The notes: generated by a model from the sequence alone, not told the origin. A stretch of DNA of 64,000 nucleotides from Erythrobasidium yunnanense (GCA_001600175.1 BCJC01000008.1:188781-252780); one strand, 5' to 3'; positions 1-12,356 are shown, counted from the stretch's first letter. Made by a program: numbers and translations.

Positions 1-72
1 CTGACCTATAGGGATGAACAGCATCAGTACGACACGCTGAATTCGTTGGCCTTGGCCTGCGCTTACTGCTAG
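1..72 (+). CDS. Possible C-terminal end of a gene entering from the left
   Basis: Frame 1 is open from the window edge to a TAG at 70-72 and would encode the last 23 residues of a protein. There is no homology signal in so short a stretch, so it could be chance. It is listed only because the rest of 1-976 holds no better candidate. Confidence 0.15.
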   Translation: MTYRDEQHQYDTLNSLALACAYC

Positions 73-976
<904 letters not shown>

Positions 977-3325
977 ATGGGCCACGACGATGCTGATGCT
1001 GCAGCCATACGCGCTGCTGCTACTGTCGACGAGAACGAGCTCGAGCTGGCCTTGCTGAAATCAGAGCGCGACAGCAGCATGATGAAGAACGACCTGGAGC
1101 TGCATGGCGATACTGCTCGCAATGCCAATGCTAGGCCATGGATGCCCAAGAACGGCATCGCATCTCTCACTGTCAATGTCGAACCCAACAATGCACCTGC
1201 GACTGCTCGCAGCCCGTCCAAAACGCGGTCTTCATCCGCGATGTCTACGCAAGAGCGCCCGTCCAGATGGAGGACACCAGAACACATCGTCCACTACGCC
1301 ATCGTAGCCTACTTCATCTTCTACAAGATGGTCCAGATTCCTATACGCTTGAGCCAGGGTGGGCGAAACGAGCCAGCATTCGAAATGCATGAAAGGATTG
1401 ACCTTCGTTTGGTCACGCAGAATCGCATCCCAACTATTGGATATACAGCAAGAGACTCTCAGAAGGTTGGATAGCTGGTCGTAAAGTGGTGTGTATTCTC
1501 CTTTACCGCATCGAGACAAATACTGAGCCAGTCGCAGGACAACACCGACGCGCAATTCAGGTCCTTCCGGAATGGCTTCCCTTCCCTTATAGCTCTCTCA
1601 AGTGTCTATCTCATCGCATCCTATACCTACTCCTACCTCAAGCGCAAGCGGGCTCTCCCATCTTCTCCCAATAATTCTTCGCATAACCCATATCATCGCA
1701 TTCCCTTTCTTGCAGTCTCATCCATCTTGATCATATTCATTCTCTTCGGCACATCAGCATTCAAGATCCTGTTCATCGTCTATCTAAACTACAAACTCGT
1801 CGAGGCCGTGGGTATACACCCAATAGCGCCGTATGCCATTTGGTCATTCAACATTGCTATCTTGTTCGCAAACGAGATCTTCTCAGGATACAAGTATGCA
1901 AGTCTCTTTTCTGGTCTGGCGGTGCTGGACAAGCCGTGGGTGTCGGGTGTAGGGCCACGATGGCATGTATCTTTCAATTTCTCCATGCTCCGCCTCGTTT
2001 CTTTCGGAATGGACTGGTATTGGGCGCGTCTTAAAGCCCCCGAAGCTTTCAGCAACGGCTCTTCCGGAAGACAGCAGGCTACGCATCCCGATTTCTCGTT
2101 TAACAGCTATATCGCATACATCCTCTATCCGCCGCTCTACATCGCAGGTCCCATAATCAACTATTCATCCTGGCTCGAACAAGTCAAGAAACCCTCGTCT
2201 TCCATCTCCTTTCGGACGATCATAAACTACGCAATCCGCTTTGCCGTCTGTTTCTTGACGATGGAAGTCGTCCTGCACTATATGTATGTCGTCGCTATTA
2301 AGGACTCGTATGCTATCTATAGAGATGCGAGCGGAGGAGAGACACATACAAGAGCGTGGGAGGGCGATACGCCTGCTGAGCTCGCAATGATCAGTTTCTG
2401 GAATTTGGTAGTGATGTGGCTGAAGGTGCGATTTAAGCGTCATCAGTGTACGCAAAAGAACATTCTTGCTGATCATCGCTTCGGGATAGCTGCTTCTGCC
2501 TTGGCGATTCTTCAGACTCTGGGCACTGCTAGATGGAATAGACCCGCCGGAAAACATGATACGCTGTGTCTTGAACAACTACTCTACACGAGGGTTTTGG
2601 AGGAGCTGGCATCGTTCCTATAATCTCTGGCTGATCCGGTCCGCTTGCTCTCTGCTGCTCTGCGCAAGGGTACGCTGACTGTCGTGTCAACTACAGGTAT
2701 CTCTATGTACCGCTTGCGAAAAGCTCAAGCACGATAGTAGCGACCCTCGTATCGTTCACCTTCGTTGCGCTCTGGCATGATCTGTCACTGCGGCTCTTGA
2801 CGTGGGGATGGGTAATCACGCTCTTCGTGCTGCCCGAGATGGTAGCTGCTCGCGTTCTTCCAGAAAAGAAGGTAAGTCGTGCTTGTCCTGCTTTCTGTCG
2901 TAAGGCTCATAGGCTGATCCGACTTACCGTGTGACGATAGTACGCAAATCGGCCCTGGTATAGACACGTCTGTGCAGCAGCAGCAGTCTTCAACATCCTC
3001 ATGATGATCACAGCAAATACTATCGGCTTTGTTCTTGGTACAGAACATACCCTGACTTTCTTGAAACTCGTTTTCGGGACCTGGAAAGGTACACCCTTTC
3101 AATGACTGATTGTATGGAAATTCGCTGATCTTTTCCCGCGATGTCGCAGGTATCGCTTTCTCTATCCAGGCTTTTATCACGCTCTTCTCGGCTACGCAAT
3201 TAATGTTTGAATACCGGTTAGTAGACCTGTTCTGCTCAGACACCCACGTCAAGCTAAAGCTCTGCCTTTGTATTGATGCCAACAGGGAAGAAGAACTTCG
3301 ACACAGCATCTCCCGGAAATGCTAA
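977..3325 (+). CDS. GUP1: Gup1-like membrane-bound O-acyltransferase (MBOAT)
   Basis: Gup1 is an ER multi-pass MBOAT enzyme that remodels the lipid of GPI anchors; it was first named for glycerol uptake. Hand splicing gives exons 977-1358, 1421-1488, 1538-2425, 2490-2638, 2697-2871, 2941-3088, 3150-3216 and 3296-3325. Introns are 49-79 nt with GT...AG ends. Family landmarks appear in order: RWRTPEH before the first membrane helix, the block SHPNYW then [57 protein letters not shown], and the MBOAT core [17 protein letters not shown]. The catalytic-type His sits in FVALWHDL, the usual MBOAT position. The N-terminal 90 residues are polar and poorly conserved. The start at 977 is the in-frame ATG; an out-of-frame ATG lies at 973. 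PIG-T, another GPI-anchor gene, lies convergent just downstream, 29 nt from stop to stop. Confidence 0.93.
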
Positions 3326-3354
3326 ACTTCGAATGTTGGTGTAGAAGAGATAGT

Positions 3355-5567
3355 CTACTCAGCTCGCTGCTCTACAGCTGCCTTTGCGTCCTTGTCGGGT
3401 GACGACGTATCAATGGTCTTCTTGTCGCCTCCTTCGGGAACCGGCTCTGGTTCTTGCAAATCGACCATATGCCACGTCCTCGTCAAGAGATTGAAGACGT
3501 TCCCGAAAAAGAGCGCGATGACGGTGCCTGTGACACAAAGAAGCAGGAAAGATCAGTCACCCATCCACGCTAAAAGAGAGGGAGCAGCACTCACTAGTCA
3601 AAATAATGACATTATAAGGCATTGAGAAGTCCGGAGTGGGCATATCGAGCAGAGTCGAAGTAGTATACACCCTCCTTCCCTCTCTCCCCAGTCCATTCAG
3701 AGGTTTCACAAGCACCACCCCGCTAGGTACGTCGAAGCCCCTATGTGAATCGGGTGGATAGTCCGTATACCGCATATACGCTTTATCGATGTCGAGGATG
3801 AGGCGCGTCGTGCTGTTTTTAGGAATGAGAAGATTCGCTTCGATGACTGTTGTGCGGCCACGAGAGTGGGATTGCGTATAGTTCATTTCGCGGAGAACCG
3901 TGTCTATCGCAGTCCATCAGCTTTCATCCGGAGAAGAGTAGATGAAAAAGCGCACCTTGTTGTACGACAGTATCGTCGACGCTGATCTCCAGCGTGTGCA
4001 AATAGACTTTGATCCACCATGGCCATTCCTCTACCCAAGTAACATCCACGTCGGAGTCCTCAGCATTATTCCGGATCTCGATGCCTAGTCGGGCACGCTC
4101 GAGGCCGTAGCCTGTATTTATGCGTGACACTAGCAGCGGAGCGGGAGTGTAGGTCTTGGCTGGAAGTTATGCGAAGCGTCAGTAAGGATTTGGTGGTAGC
4201 CTGAAGGGAGGTGGGCTCACGATAAGCGAACCCTTCGGGCCGCATCACTGGCCATTTCATCGATACACTCGCGCCTTTCTGATCCGCTTTGACGACTATT
4301 TGTGCGAAACATCAGCCCAGGTCGTGGAAGCACCGAAGATGTTTGTCTTACGCTGTGCAACATGAAAGACAGCCTTTGTCGAAGTCGGCAGGTGTATGTT
4401 CAATGCCTGAGGCTCTAGCGTAGGATAGCGGGCACGAGAGCCTTCGGGGTCATCTTCATCGTGCTCAAACTCTTCGGAAAGATCGACTTCTATTAGGCTT
4501 GTGGTTGCGATGGGACATGCTTGTGTGATTCTTCGATCGAAGAGCCTTTCGAAACTCCAGTCTGCGCCCGTCATGCTCAATCAGCCAATTTCCAGAGGAC
4601 AAAGGCAGGTAGGACGCGCTTACCCCGCCTAGGCTGGCTTCCCAGTGCAGCCGTCATCCTGACCGGATCTTGGACTACTTCAAACTCCAGTTTGATCTGT
4701 AAATTCCCACTCCCTTGCATTCGTAAGACATGCACGCCCAATCTCTGCCAATTCGCATCAAAGAGTTTATGCGGATTCAACAATTGCGCTATCCCACCTT
4801 TCGCTCTACAAGGCAACAAGCTCAAGAAGGGAGTGAGGTTCTCAGTGCATGGATGTTCGAGAGGGAGAAGGGCGTGGAAGAAGGGTTGGTCTGTGCTTTG
4901 GAAGAGAGGGTTGGAGGGGAAGAATGTGGAGGTGGGAGAGACGGTCATTCGGGAATCGAGGTTGTTTAAACTGGAACAGAATAGCCCGCCTAAAGAGTTG
5001 GTCAAGCCTGTCCAGCGTTCCTTGATGGTCCTGCCATCGCAGACCATTGTCAGCATATCTTCGGCACTTAGATCAGGTGGAACGAGCGCACTCATCTGTA
5101 TCGCCTTCGTAGCTCGCTATCCACGCGTGTATCTCACCTCCACTAGGTGCACCATGTTCGCCTACAGGGTTCTGCCAGCGTTCATAGTTCCATCTCCCGC
5201 TCGTCAGGCTCAGATGTACTTCTTCTACTTCGTATGCGCGTATGATAGCAGCGAGGGAGCGTGGTAGGAGGGTTGTCTGGTAAGCTTTGGAATCAATCGC
5301 CAGAATCAGCTCGAACTCGTCAGAACCAGATGGGAATGACCGCGCACTGGTCAACGAGTTGTGATTGTCATCGCCGTAGGTATGCCCTTGCCAGCTGTCG
5401 TCTGTTCCCTCTGTGATGAACTCGAAATGCGACACGACTTTCCCATCGCGCAGTGGTCGGATGAGCAGCTTCTCGTTGAAAGTGTCGGCCAGCACGCCAT
5501 TCAATGCAGTCACTGCTGCTATCAACGAGCAGATGCACCCAGCAAGGCGACGTCGTTGGCGCGGCAT
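3355..5567 (-). CDS. GPI16: GPI transamidase subunit PIG-T/Gpi16
   Basis: PIG-T is the type I ER membrane subunit that holds the GPI transamidase together, the complex that attaches GPI anchors to proteins. The start at 5567 (MPRQRRRL) gives a signal peptide followed by FNEKLLIRPLRDGKVVSHFEF. Then come the PIG-T blocks LPRSLAAIIRAYEVEEVHLSL, SGRWNYERW, APSGGEIHAWI, WTGLTNSLGGLFCSSLN and PDFSMPYNVIILTS. A single C-terminal membrane helix (TGTVIALFFGNVFNLL) precedes a short acidic cytosolic tail ending AVEQRAE. Several introns interrupt the gene. The junction near 5080-5130, after the GGEIHAWI block, does not resolve cleanly by eye, so the exon model there is provisional. An upstream in-frame extension to 5711 exists but would bury the signal peptide. 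Confidence 0.9.
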
Positions 5568-5962
5568 CGCATGGAAATGAGCTAGGATAGGTACAAGGAA
5601 CAGGCAGGCAAGTTGAAGAACCTGGGAGCCGACCACAAGGTTAGATGCTATGCAAAACGGTCTATACGATATGTATATAAAGCAATCCGATGCTGTCTGT
5701 CGTTTATCCAACTTTACGCCTCCAGTCTTGCACTTGCTGGATCTGCATTCGAGGTAGATGGAGCAGAGGCAAGCTGCGTTGGATGCATTTGAGTTGATGT
5801 GTAATGATAGAAGCGATGAGGATTGCGCTGCTCTACGTTAGTGCCTGTCAATCAATTAGGGCAACGTCAACATTTACGTCACGTGCAGGGATATCCAGAA
5901 GAAGAAGCAGAAGCTCTCGGGATATCAGACAAGCTTGAGCTTCTACTGATACCTTGTTTATC
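5568..5962. promoter_or_regulatory. Shared upstream region between PIG-T and a small + gene
   Basis: 395 bases between two divergent starts. Both genes must take their promoters from here. I see no clear TATA box or repeated motif. A short + frame (5823-6050) overlaps the neighbouring gene start and looks like chance. Confidence 0.4.
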
Positions 5963-6578
5963 ATGTCCTTCTTCCATCATTCTCGCACCTCGAAATCGCC
6001 CATCAGCAGAAAGCTATCGAGGAAACAACCGCCAAGCAGTGAAGGGATAGACGAGAGCAGCAATGGACATAATGGGCCAGACAGCAATGAGAGCTCGATA
6101 GCTCCATCATCGCCTATAGGGGATGAAGAGGGGAGAAAGACATTGGACAGCTTCCCATTACCACAGCGGCAGCAAGAAGTTCAGCAACAGCAGCCAGCGT
6201 CATTCAGGAAGAACGACAACTTCATGCCGTGAGTGAGCTTCTACTCTACACGTTCGATGTATATTCATACTAACGTGTGGTATCATCCGCAGCAAACAAG
6301 TCGCAGAAGGGACGGGAGCATTCGCAAATGGGGAAGCTCAGCATGAGATCAGCTCAAAGAAGGATTATGAACTGTGCAAGGAACAGGTAGAGAAAGGACA
6401 GTCGAGGCAGGAGGTATTGGAGCATTTCAAGCTGGTGAGCCCGAACTCCCGTTCATTCTTCCTCTTTCATCATCATGGAAGCTGATACTTGCTTCAACAG
6501 GTCAAGGACCTGAAACCGCTAGACGCACCTGAATCGATGGACAAAGAGATAGACAACACGAAGAACCCGACAAAGTAG
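5963..6578 (+). CDS. Small acidic/Gln-rich protein of unknown function
   Basis: I do not recognise this protein. The start ATG at 5963 opens MSFFHHSRTSKSPISRKL, a basic Ser-rich head. A hydrophilic middle with a Gln run (EVQQQQ) follows, up to about residue 90. After an intron beginning at about 6230 (GTGAGT), the frame continues through TGAFANGEAQHEISSKKDYE. A second intron before position 6502 leads to the tail LKPLDAPESMDKEI, ending at TAG 6576-6578. Both junctions have GT...AG ends, which supports a real gene. The product is about 165 residues with no signal peptide or membrane helix. It is divergent from PIG-T and convergent with the epoxide hydrolase. Confidence 0.55.
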
Positions 6579-6759
6579 CGCCCGGCTTGCCCTGAGACAC
6601 TCGTATATGCTCGATCTACCTATCCATCCTGGAGTCTTGTTGAGATCATCATTCGTAAACATAGTGTGTATATAGCCATGATCATGTATGATACACATCA
6701 GTCATTTCCATATAGCTGTCTATAGCTGTAATCTGTAATTCTTCCTATCAGAACTTGCA

Positions 6760-8492
6760 TCAGATCTTGGATTTCCCACTGGCGTTATTCCCACTCTTGA
6801 GCAATCCCCGTATCTCGTCCGTCAAGAAGAATTCATCCATATCTTTCGCAAGCACTTCTGGAGCTTCGAGCGCTAAGAAATGGCCTCCTTTTTCAAGAAC
6901 TCGCCAGGATCGGATGTCCGTAAGTTGCATCTCGAAGACCTTCTTTGCAGGCTGCGTACGTTCCCATTCACACACACACATTAGTATTCCCATCACTACG
7001 TCCATTGGAGGCCTGAGGTAGAGGACGGACGCACCCAGTGGATCTCGTACGGACCACAGCCAAAAGCCAATGGTTGGTGAATCTGTGTCCGTTCCAAGTT
7101 CTGGCTCTCAACCCCATCCCCGGATCTTCGGAGATAGTATAGCCAGAAACTGGACGTGATGGACCCGGTAAACCAGTAGAGCATGCAGTTTGCGATAACT
7201 GCGTCGGGAGAAGGGTGTGTCGAGGGAGAGGACCAGCGATACATCTTTTCGGCGATATAGAGGATGAGTGCGAGGGGAGAGCAGGAGAGAGCTGCGCCAA
7301 GCGTCTGTAAGAAAAGGAGTGTCAGGGAAGGCGGCCCGAGGACGGTTCACGGGGACGTACATAGGGTACAGTCTGAACAGACATATTCATGGAAAGCAGA
7401 TCAGCATATCTCTAAAAGTACTAGATATAGATTGGTACGCACGCCTTGGATCTCTTGATAAGCGCTGCCCTTCGCCTTGAACTCTTGTAATCGCTTGATG
7501 CCTCGCTCTTCGACTTCACTCAATTCGCCCGTCCCATCAGGCTTCGAAGTGACACCCGAGAAGTAGTTGAGGTCTGAACATCATAGTATCAGCTGTCTTT
7601 CTGGAAGAGGCGAGAAGAAGACCGGTAATTACGAAGAGCTTTGACATTGTCTGGAAATTGCTGTGCAGTAGCTCTTGTAAGCATGCTTCCCCAATCTCCG
7701 CCTTGCGTAACGTATTTCTCATAGCCGAGAGAAAGCATAATTGCGTTGAAGCACTGGGCTTGCTTCGTGAAAGCTAATAATGATTAGCGAGGAAGGAACA
7801 GAACAATACAGCATGTCAGTACACTATAGGAAAGCAGATATACAGTATACCAGGCCGCTATCTTTGCATTGTCGCGTGATGGCGCTGGCAAGGCTCAGCC
7901 GGCGGTTGACTTACTCCACGGCACTTCGCCCTTCGATCTTGAAGGCTTCTTGGGTGGATCAGAGAAGGCATAGCCTACGATGCTAGGCATTACGAGGTGA
8001 TACTTGTCCGTCAAAAGCTTGCTGATCTCTTCGAATTCGAGGAACGAGCCCGGCCAGCCGTGGACCAAGAGGAGAGGGATCGCATCTTCGTTCCTTGATT
8101 TACGATGAATGAAGTGGATATTGATATCGCCTTGGTCTGCTATGCCTGAGACTTTAAGCTGACAAAGCAGACAACACGATGTCATTTAAAAGCTCCGACT
8201 GCATCACTACTTCACAAGCGAGCCGAAGGCTCACCTTGTAATGCTCTCCCATTCCTCTGATCTTCTCGGCCCAAGGTTTCCAATCGAAAGACTTCGCAGC
8301 TTCATGCAACCTCTTGACGATGTTCGGCGGGATACCATATGTGAAATCATCGTCTGAACGCTCGAAACCATCTGAGAGAACATTGTTGTAGAAGTTGGTA
8401 AGGTCTGTAGCGCGTGCGACTGCGCGGACGGGGGAGTAGTCATAGTCCGGTAGGGAGAACGGGACAGGCTTGTCGAAGGTGATGCCGTCCAT
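6760..8492 (-). CDS. Epoxide hydrolase (alpha/beta hydrolase with EHN lid)
   Basis: Microsomal-type epoxide hydrolases open epoxides to diols through an Asp-ester intermediate. The N-terminal region (PVPFSLPDYDYSPVRAV and following) is the family's EHN-type lid. The oxyanion motif HGWPGSFLEF follows, then the nucleophile elbow TQGGDWGSML with its Asp, and near the C-terminus the catalytic-His motif GGHFLALEAPEVLAKDM. Several short introns break the frame, for example around 8190, 7760, 7600 and 7030. The first ATG in the frame is at 8492. A plausible splice acceptor (CTCTGCAG) lies just upstream at about 8506, so an extra 5' exon is possible. The protein ends GKSKI with no ER-retention or peroxisomal signal that I trust. 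It heads a run of three minus-strand oxidoreductase or hydrolase genes. Confidence 0.85.
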
Positions 8493-8769
8493 CTCGAAGG
8501 TCACTGCAGAGGAAGTTCTTGGTCTAAGGCTTTAGTATGGCTTTTAGAAAGATGTTATGGAAAGTGTCGGTCAGTCAAGTCGAGAGCAAAAGGCCACCGG
8601 CATATCGTCATGCATTGTCCCGGATCAATCTTTGACGGTGAGCTTGACGGCAGGCTAGTTACATGAAAGTACTGTGAACATATCTAAATCTATCTAGTAT
8701 ACAAAAATGTGAAAGCAGACGAGCTAAGAAGCCGAGCCTGCAGGAATAACTAGCAGCCAAGATGTGCAA

Positions 8770-10742
8770 CTACGATGGATCTGCACCGATGTGCGCGTTG
8801 TCTTCCGTCAAGAAGTACTTGTAAGGGTTCTGCCAATAAAAATTAGTGTAAGTCGAGAATCCTTAATCGGGTACGGGCATAAAGCCAGCTTACCATGATG
8901 CCTTTCGGGTCAAACACTGTTTTCAGCTTCTTCATCACTTCGACTGCTTCCGGAGGCTGAGAGTAGCTTATGTATGGCGCCTTCATTACGCCCAGTCCAT
9001 GTTCTGCAGATATCGATCCCTTATGGTTGGCTGCGAGCAGGACATCTCAGCATACACCGTAACAGCCATGAGTAAGGCATCTGTATACTTACCAACCCAT
9101 TCATATACCCAAGGCTCGATCGTCTCCTCTATTTGCTTATCCCACTTGTCCGCAATGACGTTCAGGTGTATATTGGAGTCTCCTACGTGTCCGTATCCAA
9201 GCGTCGCTTTGACAGCGCCATCTTTATTCAGACCAGCTTCATCGAAGCGCTTTCGCAGATCGACGACGACATCGTACATCTTGCTGACGGGTATCGAAAG
9301 GTCGCTGAGCCTTGAAGTCAGCAGGAAGCGAAATGCACCAGCCATATTAGATTCATGCTTACTACTTATACGTCTTCCCTGACTTCCCGCACGCTTCTGG
9401 CAGACTTTCACGCAGGTTCCATAAGCCATTGATCTGCGTCTCGTCCTGCGCGACCACACCATCCGACACCACTTCATTCTCCATCAAGTCTTCCATCAAC
9501 ACGTTCAACTTCTCATCATCGTGGTCCTTATTGCTCCCGCTAGTCTCGATAAGAACATAGAAGCTGTCGTCTCCTTCCTGGTGTTCCATCGGCGCCTTCT
9601 GTCCGGTATGATGTAAGACCAACTCGTATGCTTTCTGGTCGAAGAACTCGAAAGCTGAGAGGATCTCTCCAAGCTTCGTCCGCGTCTGGACGAATACGTC
9701 TTGTACTTTTGCGAATGTCGGCACTTTAAGCATAGTGACGTTCTTCGCCGTCGGCCGCTTGGCTGTCATGATAGAGACGCCTGTGATGAGACCGAGCGTG
9801 CCTTCTGCACCGATAAAGAGTTGCTTTAGATCGTAGCCAGTGTTGTCTTTCCGCAATCCTCCCATTCCAGTCTGTAAGATCGTGCCTTTCCCATCTGGAA
9901 GAACGACTTCGAGACCGAGCACAGTGCCATGCAGAGAGCCATAGCGGACCAAGCGGAGTCCTCCAGCGTTCGTTGCGATGTTCCCGCCAATATGGCAAGA
10001 CCCTTTGGCTCCTAGGTCTAGAGGCATCGTGTATCCTCTCTCTGCACAGTAGCCGTCTAGTGTCTCCAATATGCAGCCGGCGTCGCACGTCAAGACGCCG
10101 CTTACTTCGTCGAAGTCGCGAACCTTGTTCAGTCCAGACTGGTAACGCAAGAATCGCCTCAGTATATGGTGATGTATAATATCGTAGACAAAGTGCCTAC
10201 CAAGCTCAAGATGACTTCATCATATACTGGCACGCTTCCTCCGACAAGCCCGGTATTTCCACCTTGCGGCGTGATAGCAATGCCTTCTTTGTAGCAGTAT
10301 GCCACCAGCTTACTTACTTCTTCAGTAGTCTTCGGCTTGAGCACAATGCGGCTTTCGCCTTTATACTTGTTCCTGTGCGTATTGCTCTCAGCTTGCTTTC
10401 AAGCCTTGAACGATCTTGTAAAGCGTACATCCAATCTTCGTTGAAGGCTTTTAGATCATCTTCGCTGGCCGTACTTGCGCCTTCGAGCGTGCTGAGAACG
10501 CCAGAAGTGATTGCCTTGAAAGCTTCGACATCCTCCTTTGTGAGCTTCTTGTACTTTTCCGAACGAGGTGGTAGAGGCTTCGCATATCTTGTAGGGGTAG
10601 TAGCGAGTCCGCGCGAACGTACGACTGAAGCTGGGATGATTTGGCGATGAAGTGGCAGAGCCGCTCGAGAGAATGAAGTTGTAGCGATCCGGCGCAGAGA
10701 CGTCGCAGCGATAGCAAACCGTGATGCAGACATTGCTGACAT
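8770..10742 (-). CDS. DLD2: Mitochondrial D-2-hydroxyglutarate/D-lactate dehydrogenase (FAD)
   Basis: This FAD enzyme oxidises D-2-hydroxyglutarate to 2-oxoglutarate, or D-lactate to pyruvate in close relatives, in mitochondria. The start at 10742 gives an Arg/Ser-rich presequence ([17 protein letters not shown]). Hand splicing across an intron near 10380-10430 restores [18 protein letters not shown], the family signature. FAD-binding PCMH motifs follow: [27 protein letters not shown], and [19 protein letters not shown]. The C-terminal metal and substrate His motifs are [14 protein letters not shown] and, after another intron, [14 protein letters not shown]. The end is NPYKYFL then a polar tail, with TAG at 8770-8772. 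I infer 2HG specificity from the DWM block; D-lactate is the alternative. Only 87 bases separate this start from the stop of the DHCR24-like gene upstream on the same strand. Confidence 0.9.
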
Positions 10743-10829
10743 GGCGCGAATGTCGAAAGTAACGAAATACCACAAGCCGGTTGTCGCTGTTCCAAGAAGC
10801 GGTTGACTTCAACTTGACTATAACTACAT

Positions 10830-12356
10830 CTATACGGTCTTCCTCGTTTCGTCTAGTACTGCATCGTCTACTAATTCTATGCTGTCCCATGCACCTCTGC
10901 GGGTCACTTTCCGCCCGTACTCTCCTGTAAGCGTGCCACGCCAGATACCGTAGAAGCCGGCCAGTGGACGCATCGAGAATATTCTCTGCATGAACGATAA
11001 TTTCTTATCTCTTCCTCGCTTGACCTTATCGTATACGCTCGGCAGGCTGGTTGCGTTGTACTTCTTGCGAAGCGCATCATAAGCCGGACGGTCGTACTGA
11101 GCCCAGAAGCTATCTTCATCGTAGAACTGCTGAGCATACAGCCATTTCACGCCATTCAGCTCTTTGAGCTTGCGCTCGAGATCCAGATTGAGCGCCTTAG
11201 CCGACTCCTTCGAAGGCGGGAATCCCCATAAACCAATGTTAAGATGCGGATTGGGCGACTCTCCTGCTTTTCTCTCTGTAGGCCCTGGTCTCTCCCTCAG
11301 TGGGCAAAGCCACAGAGGCCAAATGCCGAATGTCTTGCTGGTATAATCGATGAACTCGACAGACTTGTCGTACGGAAGAGCAAGGTCCTGAACAATGTAG
11401 GAATCGGAGAATGCAGAAGCGTGTAAAGCCTTGTAGAGAAAGCGTGTATGGAGGAGGTCGTCCAGGACCCACCGTGTAAAGCGATTGAAGGGAAAATTGA
11501 GCATGTATGTAAACGCTGAACGGCCAGTCCAGAAGGCCCCACGATCATATCTGAATAGATAATCGTATACAGGGATGTATTCCGTGACGGGTGAAACGGT
11601 CTTGGACGAGACCTCTTGTGCGTGCAAATAGAACCAAGGGTCCCAGAGGTTTGTGAACGTGCGAGCAGGCGAGTCGTCTGGCTTCTCATCGCTCATGCGG
11701 CCTGTAACAATGACTCCATGACTTTCCGAGAAGAGTATGCCGTCGATGAAATCGAGAGAGGTGTCTGTGATGAGCTCTTGCAGTTTGGTAACGGCGTCTT
11801 GTGGACTAGTCACTGGGATATATTGGGTCTTCACGTACTTCTTCGCTTCTATGAGACGGAACTGCAGTAGCGTGGTCACTCCAAAGGTGCCCAGCGCTTC
11901 TGCAGCGCCATAGTAGAGATCCGCATTCTCCTTAGGACTTGCTCTCGCAACCTTTCCGTCTGCTAAGACCATCTCCACGAAGTTCACGCTTCTATCCGTT
12001 AGGCCATGCTTGAAGGAAGCAGACTCTCCGCAAGTGCCATTATACAATCCGCCTGTAGTAATTCCTGGAAACTCAGGGACGCATTCGAGGATTAGATTAT
12101 GCTTCTTCAATGTGAAATCGGCGAGCTTGTCCATAGGCACATTGGGCTGAACGATGCATGTCTTGCTGGCTGGATCGACCGACAAGACATGTCGGAGGGC
12201 AGAAGTATCGATGGTTTGGTCCTGTATCCTCGTTGAAGGTCTCGTAGAGTTCGTGGAGCCATGAAAGATGCGAAAGGGTATCTTTCGCTCATAAAACGAC
12301 TTCACCTGCGCAGAGATGGTCGCGACAACGCGCTTGTGAGCTGCAGGGATGCTCAT
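10830..12356 (-). CDS. DHCR24-like delta(24)-sterol reductase (FAD-linked)
   Basis: An intron-free frame of 508 codons resembling DHCR24/seladin/DIMINUTO, the FAD enzymes that reduce the C24 double bond of the sterol side chain. The PCMH FAD-binding fold is at the N-terminus (VQPNVPMDKLADFTLK, PEFPGITTGGLYNGTCGESAS, KHGLTDRSVNFVEMVLADG). The DHCR24-type C-terminal half contains EYIPVYDYLFRYDRGAFW, IVQDLALPYDKSVEFIDY and WPLWLCPLRERPGP. The length matches the family (about 500). No clear N-terminal membrane helix is visible, whereas the animal enzyme has one. Most fungi finish ergosterol with Erg4, an unrelated reductase, so substrate specificity here is uncertain. It is the only long unspliced gene in this part of the window. 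Confidence 0.85.
   Translation of the reverse strand: MSIPAAHKRVVATISAQVKSFYERKIPFRIFHGSTNSTRPSTRIQDQTIDTSALRHVLSVDPASKTCIVQPNVPMDKLADFTLKKHNLILECVPEFPGITTGGLYNGTCGESASFKHGLTDRSVNFVEMVLADGKVARASPKENADLYYGAAEALGTFGVTTLLQFRLIEAKKYVKTQYIPVTSPQDAVTKLQELITDTSLDFIDGILFSESHGVIVTGRMSDEKPDDSPARTFTNLWDPWFYLHAQEVSSKTVSPVTEYIPVYDYLFRYDRGAFWTGRSAFTYMLNFPFNRFTRWVLDDLLHTRFLYKALHASAFSDSYIVQDLALPYDKSVEFIDYTSKTFGIWPLWLCPLRERPGPTERKAGESPNPHLNIGLWGFPPSKESAKALNLDLERKLKELNGVKWLYAQQFYDEDSFWAQYDRPAYDALRKKYNATSLPSVYDKVKRGRDKKLSFMQRIFSMRPLAGFYGIWRGTLTGEYGRKVTRRGAWDSIELVDDAVLDETRKTV

Noticed and set aside
1232-1555. 107-codon minus-strand frame over GUP1
   Set aside because: It lies across GUP1 exons and introns and has no motifs of its own.
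2165-2578. 137-codon minus-strand frame over GUP1
   Set aside because: Antisense shadow of well-conserved MBOAT exons.
4521-5267. 248-codon plus-strand frame over PIG-T
   Set aside because: The minus strand carries recognisable PIG-T blocks over the same bases. The plus frame has none.
8504-8504. GTG as the epoxide hydrolase start
   Set aside because: Nuclear fungal genes rarely use GTG. The in-frame ATG at 8492 or an upstream exon is more likely.
6760-12356. The three minus-strand enzymes as a secondary-metabolite cluster
   Set aside because: No synthase, cyclase or regulator accompanies them. D2HGDH is a housekeeping enzyme, so shared strand is weak evidence of a pathway.
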